Origin: an uncultured Desulfarculaceae bacterium
GTDB lineage: Bacteria > Desulfobacterota > Desulfarculia > Desulfarculales > Desulfarculaceae
Assembly: GCA_937908275.1 (NCBI GenBank)
Contig: CALERA010000385.1
Coordinates: forward strand, 1 to 11,001
DNA length: 11,001 nt
Direction: 5' to 3'
The position numbers and the translations under genes are program-made. Below, piece after piece: positions 6,323 through 11,001 of this stretch. The notes beneath the pieces were generated by a model. The model was given only the letters and a program-made list of their open reading frames with translations, searched no databases and had not been told where the DNA came from. Positions within the stretch are counted from its first letter, which is position 1. Each line of letters starts with the position of its first letter.

Positions 6323-6901
6323 ATGAAACAACAAGCGTTGAATCGCTTAATTGATAACTATAGAAAATGCAAAAAAAGTCACCTTGAAAAAGAACTTGAT
6401 TATTACCGAGATAAAAGCAACTTGAATGATGCGTTGATGGCAGCAGGATTGTTTTGGCAAGATACAAATGTGATCCATAATCACCAATATAGGATCAGGA
6501 GAATATCTAAAGAAGCTTTCTCAAAGAATCTCAGTGCAATAAAAATTGATAATACTAAAAGCTTTACTGATATATACGGCATGGTTAAAGCCTGTAAAGT
6601 GCAGGGAATCGGACCAGTGACCATTTACGACACGGCGTTAAGGCTCAGTGCATTTAGAGGCTTTTTCCCAAATGCAATTTATCTCCACGCTGGTGTTGCC
6701 ATTGGGTATAAAAACTTGACCGGCAATATTCCCACTTCTTTAATAATTCCATATACACAGGATTTCAAGACTATGTTTAATGGCTTGCTAGCGTACGAAA
6801 CTGTCAATTTTTTGTGTTTATACAAGGATGAGTTGAAAGACCCCACCCTGTCGGTTGACAGCCAGTGTAACCCTAACAGCTCACGCAGAAATATATGCTG
6901 A
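6323..6901 (+). CDS. AT-rich orphan gene, hypothetical protein
   Basis: The 192-residue product matches no family I can name. It is soluble-looking, with no signal peptide or membrane helix. The N-terminus (1-35) is Lys/Glu-rich and helical. The most conserved-looking part is ACKVQGIGPVTIYDTALRLS (about 90-109) followed by FPNAIYLHAGV (115-125). The GIG turn between helices resembles a helix-hairpin-helix element, so nucleic acid contact is possible but unproven. The last 20 or so residues look like low-complexity tail. Its composition is striking: by hand count only 17 of 60 bases are G or C in 6361-6420 and again in 6541-6600, and AAA, ATA and AAT codons abound, in contrast to neighbouring genes. 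It is therefore probably horizontally acquired. The reading frame is intact and has a strong ribosome binding site. Its stop overlaps an ATG at 6895 that could start the next gene. Confidence 0.78.
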   Translation: MKQQALNRLIDNYRKCKKSHLEKELDYYRDKSNLNDALMAAGLFWQDTNVIHNHQYRIRRISKEAFSKNLSAIKIDNTKSFTDIYGMVKACKVQGIGPVTIYDTALRLSAFRGFFPNAIYLHAGVAIGYKNLTGNIPTSLIIPYTQDFKTMFNGLLAYETVNFLCLYKDELKDPTLSVDSQCNPNSSRRNIC

Positions 6902-6926
6902 CACGAACTGAAAACTATATAAAATC

Positions 6927-6933
6927 GGGGGGA
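6927..6933 (+). promoter_or_regulatory. Ribosome binding site deciding the methyltransferase start
   Basis: GGGGGGA lies 6 bases before ATG 6940. This favours 6940 over the in-frame ATG at 6895. The 15 codons between the two ATGs have the AT-rich composition of the island. Confidence 0.6.
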
Positions 6934-6939
6934 AACGTC

Positions 6940-7695
6940 ATGGCTGACGCGCGCGACGCGCTGATGGAGCGGCTGCTGCGGGACGCGGGCCTGGCCCCGG
7001 GTCAGCGGGTGTTGGACCTGGGCTGCGGTCAGGGCGAGGTCTCCCTGATGGCCGCCCGCCTGGTGGGGCCGACCGGCCGGGTCCTGGGCCTGGACCGGGA
7101 GGCGGAGCCCCTGGACCAGGCCCGGCGGCGGGTCGAGAAACTGGGTTTCACGAACCTGGACTTTGCCCAGGCTGACCTGGACGCGCCCCCGGCCGAGCAG
7201 GGCCGCTTCGACGCCATCATCGGCCGGCGGGTGCTGATGTACCTGGCCGACCCCGGGCTGACCCTGCGGCGGCTGCTGCCCGCCTTGCAGCCCGGCGGGC
7301 TGGTGGTTTTTCAGGAGCACGACGCCACCGGCCTGGCCCGGGAGCGGCCGGTCCTGCCCCTGCACCAGCGCTGCCAGGCCCTGATCTGGGAGACGGTCCG
7401 GCGCGAGGGGGCCAACGTGCATCTGGGCCTGGAGTTGCATCCGCTGCTGAGCGCGGCCGGCCTCTGGGTGGAGGGGGTGCGGGTGGAGCTGGCCGTGGCC
7501 CTGCCCGAGGAGCCCTATCCCCTGGCCCAGATCATCCGGGCCATGCTGCCCCGGATCGTGGGCCAGGGCCTGGCCCGCGCGGAGGAACTGGACCTGGACC
7601 ACCTGGAGCAGCGCCTGCGCCAGGAGCAGGCCGAGGCCAACGCGGTCTTCCTGGGCGACCTGGTCTGCGGGGTCTGGGCGCGCAAGCCAGCCTGA
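6940..7695 (+). CDS. Class I SAM-dependent methyltransferase
   Basis: This 251-residue protein has a Rossmann-type methyltransferase core. Motif I is VLDLGCGQGEV (24-34), and the acidic residue ending strand 2 is Asp52 in VLGLDRE. FAQADLD (75-81) contributes the adenine-side acidic position, followed by FDAIIGRRVLMYLADP (90-105) and LQPGGLVVFQEHD (116-128). The arrangement is that of the Methyltransf_11/UbiE-like group, which methylates small molecules such as quinones, lipids or natural products; the acceptor cannot be inferred. A C-terminal region (about 130-251) with no recognised motif probably forms the substrate lid. It is cytoplasmic. Its start sits exactly where composition shifts from AT-rich to GC-rich, so its original promoter may have been displaced by the insertion. 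It converges with the minus-strand gene 22 bp away; no terminator is visible between them. Confidence 0.9.
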   Translation: MADARDALMERLLRDAGLAPGQRVLDLGCGQGEVSLMAARLVGPTGRVLGLDREAEPLDQARRRVEKLGFTNLDFAQADLDAPPAEQGRFDAIIGRRVLMYLADPGLTLRRLLPALQPGGLVVFQEHDATGLARERPVLPLHQRCQALIWETVRREGANVHLGLELHPLLSAAGLWVEGVRVELAVALPEEPYPLAQIIRAMLPRIVGQGLARAEELDLDHLEQRLRQEQAEANAVFLGDLVCGVWARKPA

Positions 7696-7717
7696 AGGCA
7701 AGGAAAACCGGGGCGGC

Positions 7718-8305
7718 TCAGAGGGACAGGCGGCGGGGGTAGTAGATCACGTAGTTCTTGGCCAGGTCCGCATGGCGCTCCTGGGCGATCTCGCGCAGGG
7801 CCTGGAAGAACTCCTGCAGGTTGTCCAGGGGGGCCACCCGGCGGACAAAACCCTGGGGATCCAGGGCGTCGCGGTTCAAGGGCAGCATGAAGCGGTCGGC
7901 CCGGCCCCGCCAGCGCAGGATCAACCGGCCGGAGAGACGATCGACCTCCTGGTAGACCCGGCGGATCAGGTCGGTGCGCAGGATGGCGCAGGGGGTGTTG
8001 ACCAGGGCCTCCATCAGGCAGGCCAGGTAAGTGACCTCCACCAGGGCGGGTTCGTCGTCGCGGAAGCGCAAGAGGGCCTGGGCGGTCTCGTGCAGGCCGC
8101 CGTCCAGCTGGAAGTGCATGGGCATCTGCCCGCCCGGGGTGCGGCCGGCGGCCAGGTCTTCCTGGCGCTGGTCCTCGTACACCGCCGCCGCGCCCACGTG
8201 GACCTGGATCGGCGAGGCCACCCGCCAGTCCCCCCAACGCAGTCGATACGGCTTTTGGCTTATGATATGGTCGTCCCACGACGCCAAGGGCGAATCCTCC
8301 CCCAT
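7718..8305 (-). CDS. Conserved-looking hypothetical protein, minus strand
   Basis: This 195-residue product is from no family I recognise. It has no signal peptide or membrane helix and looks like a mixed alpha/beta cytoplasmic protein. Recognisable stretches are PYRLRWGDWRVASPIQVHVG (about 19-38), FRDDEPALVEVTYLACLMEA (about 81-100), and a basic C-terminus ending NYVIYYPRRLSL. I call it real because codon choice (GC at third positions) is normal on this strand. The protein also has a balanced composition, whereas the 470-codon open frame opposite is Pro/Gly/Arg-rich. The start ATG (complement of 8303-8305) lies inside a 12-bp palindrome and has no strong Shine-Dalgarno. It is convergent with the methyltransferase and divergent from the transglycosylase. 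Confidence 0.72.
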   Translation of the reverse strand: MGEDSPLASWDDHIISQKPYRLRWGDWRVASPIQVHVGAAAVYEDQRQEDLAAGRTPGGQMPMHFQLDGGLHETAQALLRFRDDEPALVEVTYLACLMEALVNTPCAILRTDLIRRVYQEVDRLSGRLILRWRGRADRFMLPLNRDALDPQGFVRRVAPLDNLQEFFQALREIAQERHADLAKNYVIYYPRRLSL

Positions 8306-8315
8306 GCCCGGGCAT
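8304..8315. repeat. 12-bp palindrome in the divergent intergenic region
   Basis: ATGCCCGGGCAT is a perfect palindrome. It overlaps the start codon of the minus-strand gene and lies in the short spacer before the plus-strand transglycosylase (start 8343). The position suits an operator controlling one or both divergent genes, but a chance palindrome cannot be excluded. Confidence 0.35.
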
Positions 8316-8342
8316 TCACCGCGAAACGAAGGTTAGCAGAAA

Positions 8343-9245
8343 TTGCGCGCCAGCGACAGGGCCAGCCTGACCCACCTCCACCCCGGCCGACGCGGTTTGG
8401 TCCTGGCCGGCATGCTCTGGCTCCTGGCCGGTCTGGGCCAGGCCCCGGCGGTCCAGGCGGCCGACGCCATCTTCACCGGCCTGCGGCCCTATCTCCTGGC
8501 CCAGGGCATCCCCCCGGCCCAGGCCGACGCCCTCCTGGCCCAGCCGGATCTGCGCTTCGAGGCCAAGCTCCTGGCCAGTCTCCTGGCCCGGCACGAGCGC
8601 ACCCTGGACTATGGCCAGTTCCTCACTCCCGGCAACGTGGCCCGCACCCGCAAGTTCAAGCAGCGCCACGCCGCCAGCCTGCAGGCCGCCCAGGCCCGCA
8701 CCGGGGTCCCCCCGGAGGTGGTGGTGGCCATCATCAGCGTGGAATCCGGCCTGGGCAACTACGTGGGCCGCTGGTCCACCCTGAACGTGCTGGCCTCCCA
8801 GGCGGTCCTGGACCAGCCGGCGGCCCTGGCCCGCCTGGCCCCGGCCTGGCCCGCCAGCCAGCGGGCCTACCTGGACGGCGCGGAATGCCGTCAACGCTTT
8901 GCCAAGCGGGCGGCCTGGGCCCGGGAGGAGCTGGTGGGGCTGCTGCGCCTGGCCGCCCGGGACCGCCGCCCGGTCCCGGCCTATCGCGGCTCCCCGGCCG
9001 GGGCCATGGGCATGGCCCAGTTCGTGCCCACCAGCGTGCTGAAGTGGGGCGCGGACGGCGACCGCGACGGCCGGGTGGACCTGAACCAGGTGCAGGACGC
9101 CATCCTGAGCGTGGCGGTGTATTTCCAGGCCCACGGCTGGCGGCCGGGCCTGGACCACGCCGGGCGGGAGGCCGTGGTGCATGAGTACAACCACAGCCAG
9201 ACCTACGTGAACACGGTGCTGGAGCTGGCCCGGAGGGTGCGGTGA
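8343..9245 (+). CDS. MltB-family lytic murein transglycosylase
   Basis: This 300-residue periplasmic enzyme should cleave the MurNAc-GlcNAc bond to give 1,6-anhydro products. From the TTG at 8343 the N-terminus is a plausible signal peptide: basic HPGRRG, hydrophobic 18-32, then cleavage after PAVQA (about 39). The catalytic Glu is Glu134 in AIISVESGLGNYVGRWSTLN, matching the MltB/Slt35 pattern. Further signatures are GAMGMAQFVPTS (220-231) and VQDAILSVAVYFQAHGWRPG (250-269). An EF-hand-like loop with Asp238, Asp240, Asp242 and Gly243 matches the calcium site known in Slt35. No lipobox Cys is seen, so unlike E. coli MltB it may be soluble. The TTG is the earliest start after the in-frame stop at 8334; GAAGG at 8327-8331 is a weak ribosome site. 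An ATG at 8412 is in frame but would remove the basic region. The stop overlaps the next start. Confidence 0.92.
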   Translation: MRASDRASLTHLHPGRRGLVLAGMLWLLAGLGQAPAVQAADAIFTGLRPYLLAQGIPPAQADALLAQPDLRFEAKLLASLLARHERTLDYGQFLTPGNVARTRKFKQRHAASLQAAQARTGVPPEVVVAIISVESGLGNYVGRWSTLNVLASQAVLDQPAALARLAPAWPASQRAYLDGAECRQRFAKRAAWAREELVGLLRLAARDRRPVPAYRGSPAGAMGMAQFVPTSVLKWGADGDRDGRVDLNQVQDAILSVAVYFQAHGWRPGLDHAGREAVVHEYNHSQTYVNTVLELARRVR

Positions 9246-11001
9246 GCCGGGAGGGGCTCCGGGCCGAGGTCTGGCCCTCGCGCCTGGCCCTGGAGGAGCG
9301 CCGCCGCGCGCTGGGGCGCGACGCGCCCGGGGGGCTGCTGCTGGCCCCGCCCCTGTTCACCTTCGAGGGCCAGTTCGGCCTGTTGGGGCGGATGCTCGCC
9401 GACCGGCCCCGCGACGGCCTGACCCCCCTGGCCGAGTTGGCCGGTCCGCTGCTGCTGCACGACCTGTTGCGGGCCGGGGACTGGCCCCAGGCCTGGCTGC
9501 AAGGCCCCTCGGCCAGCCGCAAGCTGCCCCACCGCCTATGGCGGCTGTTGGTGCAGGTCAAGGCCGCCGGCCTGGGTCCGGAGCAGGTGGCGGAGCTGGC
9601 TGGGGAGATGGGCGGCGAGCGCCTGGCCGGCCTGGCGGGTTTGCTGGCCAATTACCAGGTCCGCCTGGAGGAACTGGGTCTGGCCGACGAGGCCGACCTC
9701 CTGTCCCAGGCCGAGGTGTATCTTTCGGCCGGCTGGCGGCCGGGCTGCCTGGCCGGGGTCAGCCAGCTGAAGGTCTGTCAGGCCCTGTGGTTGCGCCCCC
9801 TGGACCTGCGCCTGCTGCGCGCCCTGGCCGCCTTTCTGGCCCTGGAGGTGGAATTCGGCCTCAGCGAGCCCCGCGCCGGACGGCCCGGGGTCTGGCAACT
9901 GCTGCGGGCCACGGCCGAGGCCCTGGAGTCCGGCGGCCTGGGCGAGATGGATCTGACCTGGCGCGACCCGGCCCTGGAGGGTGGCCCCCTGGCCGGGGCG
10001 GGGTTGGGCCTGCTGGAGCTCTCGCCCCAAAATCCGCCCGCCCCGGAGCTGGCCCTCTGGCGGACCGGCGGGCGCTACGCCGAGGTGGAGGCCCTGGTCT
10101 CCCAGGCCCTGAGCCTGGTGGAAGCCGGGGCGCAACCCCATGAAATCGCCCTGGTCTTCCCTGATCTCTCTCTTTATGGCCAGATGGCGGCCGACGTGGC
10201 CCGCCGCCTGGGCCTGCCGCTCTTCTTCCGCCGGGGCCTGCCCCTGGGCTCCGCGCCCCTGGTCCTGGCCTTCCTCACCCTGGCCGAGCTGCCCCTGCTG
10301 GGCTATCCCCGGGCCGAGTTGGGCCAGGTCCTGGAGTCGCCCTACCTGGCCCCGGCCCTGGCCGCCTGGCTGTTGGGGGATAAACAGGCCCCGCCCGACG
10401 GGGCCACCCGCCGCCTGGCCCGGGCGGGTTACGTGGACGGCCGCGAGACCCCGGCGGCGGAGCTGCTGGCCCGCCGGGGCGAGGACGACTCCCGCCTGGC
10501 CCGGCTCTGCGCGGGCCTGTCCCAGGCCCTAACCGGTCTGGGCGTGGCGCGCACGCAGGACTTGGCCAGCTATCTGGAGGGGTTGAGCCAGCTTTGGCGA
10601 CAGATCGCCCGCCACGCGCCCCCGGCCCAGGCTTTGCCCGGCCGGGATGGCGCGCTCTGGGTGCGGGACCAGGCCGCGGCCAGCGCCCTGGGCGGGGCCC
10701 TGGCCGGTCTGGCCCGGGCCGCTCGCCAGGTGGGAGCCAGCCAGGCCCTGACCCCGGGGCGCTGCCTGGCCCTGGCGCGGGAAGGTTTCGCGGGCGTCAG
10801 CCTGGCCGAGGGCGGCGGGGTGCGGGGCGGGGTGGCGGTGCTGCGCCTGGAGGACGCCCTGGGCCTGCGCCCGGCCTATCTCCTGGCCGGCGGCCTGAAC
10901 CAGGGCGAGTTCCCGCCCCGGCCGGCGGCCCATCTCCTGGCCCCGGAGGAGCGCCTGGCCCTGGGCCGGCGGGCCCGGCTTCCGGTCTGGCGCACCGAGG
11001 A
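9242..11001 (+). CDS. AddB-like / PD-(D/E)XK double-strand-break repair protein, 3' partial
   Basis: The frame starts at GTG 9242, overlapping the previous stop by 4 bp (GTGA), and stays open for 586 complete codons to the right edge. No stop occurs, so the C-terminus is missing. Two regions recall AddB/RecC-like, helicase-fold nuclease subunits. One is about residues 278-340, from RTGGRYAEVEALVSQALSLV through HEIALVFPDLSLYGQM to GLPLFF, which looks like the inactive helicase 2A-like part. The other is YLLAGGLNQGEFPPRPAAHL (546-565), matching the 'GLNEGxFP' motif of AddB. Such proteins pair with AddA to resect DNA ends for RecA-dependent recombination. The C-terminal nuclease and any iron-sulphur Cys motif would lie beyond the window, so nuclease function is unconfirmed. 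I see no Walker A motif near the N-terminus (GGLLLAPPLFTFEGQF). An addA-like helicase gene would be expected next. Confidence 0.82.
   Translation, partial: MSREGLRAEVWPSRLALEERRRALGRDAPGGLLLAPPLFTFEGQFGLLGRMLADRPRDGLTPLAELAGPLLLHDLLRAGDWPQAWLQGPSASRKLPHRLWRLLVQVKAAGLGPEQVAELAGEMGGERLAGLAGLLANYQVRLEELGLADEADLLSQAEVYLSAGWRPGCLAGVSQLKVCQALWLRPLDLRLLRALAAFLALEVEFGLSEPRAGRPGVWQLLRATAEALESGGLGEMDLTWRDPALEGGPLAGAGLGLLELSPQNPPAPELALWRTGGRYAEVEALVSQALSLVEAGAQPHEIALVFPDLSLYGQMAADVARRLGLPLFFRRGLPLGSAPLVLAFLTLAELPLLGYPRAELGQVLESPYLAPALAAWLLGDKQAPPDGATRRLARAGYVDGRETPAAELLARRGEDDSRLARLCAGLSQALTGLGVARTQDLASYLEGLSQLWRQIARHAPPAQALPGRDGALWVRDQAAASALGGALAGLARAARQVGASQALTPGRCLALAREGFAGVSLAEGGGVRGGVAVLRLEDALGLRPAYLLAGGLNQGEFPPRPAAHLLAPEERLALGRRARLPVWRTE

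Noticed and set aside
6855..6860. Perfect TTGACA as a -35 box within the orphan gene
   Set aside because: No -10-like hexamer occurs at 16-18 bp spacing, so I do not call a promoter.
6848..6861. CTGTC-ggtt-GACAG hairpin near the end of the orphan gene
   Set aside because: The stem is only 5 bp, no T-tract follows, and it is inside the coding frame.
6898..6925. CTGACA - 16 bp - TAAAAT as a promoter for the methyltransferase
   Set aside because: Both boxes match 5 of 6 positions, but transcription would start around 6932, cutting off the ribosome binding site before ATG 6940.
7772..9184. A 470-codon plus-strand open frame across the minus-strand gene and the transglycosylase
   Set aside because: Its second half is Pro/Gly/Arg-rich out-of-frame reading of the MltB-like gene, and its first half is antisense to the minus-strand gene.
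9538..10532. Two open frames (9538-10143 and 10140-10532) over the AddB-like region
   Set aside because: They are out-of-frame readings; the frame from GTG 9242 runs unbroken through the whole region and carries the AddB-type motifs.

Overview
This GC-rich window is packed with genes that leave little space between them. TTG or GTG starts recur (1555, 4239, 8343, 9242). Composition, gene families and layout suggest a Gram-negative bacterium, most likely of the former Deltaproteobacteria (Desulfobacterota); that placement is inference, as no marker gene is present.

Region 1 (1-4562, plus strand) looks like a peptidoglycan and cell-shape operon. It starts with an L,D-transpeptidase-fold protein with a C-terminal NTF2-like domain (Helicobacter pylori Csd6 architecture), whose 5' end lies outside the window. 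Next come a single-pass membrane protein with a coiled coil, an M99/Csd4-like zinc carboxypeptidase whose C-terminal half I read as three diverged repeats, and a small bactofilin (CcmA family). The three intergenic gaps are 71, 2 and 3 bp, and a GC-rich hairpin terminator follows the bactofilin. In H. pylori the related proteins trim peptide stems and scaffold cell curvature, so this cluster looks like a compact shape module in a distant lineage, with an undescribed membrane protein at its centre.

Region 2 (4674-6295, plus) holds a flavodoxin-like/WrbA-like protein and, 8 bp further on, a metal-dependent amidohydrolase with all expected metal ligands.

Region 3 (about 6296-6926) is an AT-rich island with one orphan gene of 192 codons, clearly unlike its GC-rich surroundings and probably acquired. 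A class I SAM-dependent methyltransferase (6940-7695) begins at the island's right edge.

Region 4 (7718-11001) has an unrecognised minus-strand gene, a 37-bp divergent spacer with a 12-bp palindrome, an MltB-family lytic transglycosylase, and, overlapping it by 4 bp, the start of an AddB-like double-strand-break repair protein that runs off the right end. I see no tRNA, rRNA, CRISPR array, transposase or integrase.
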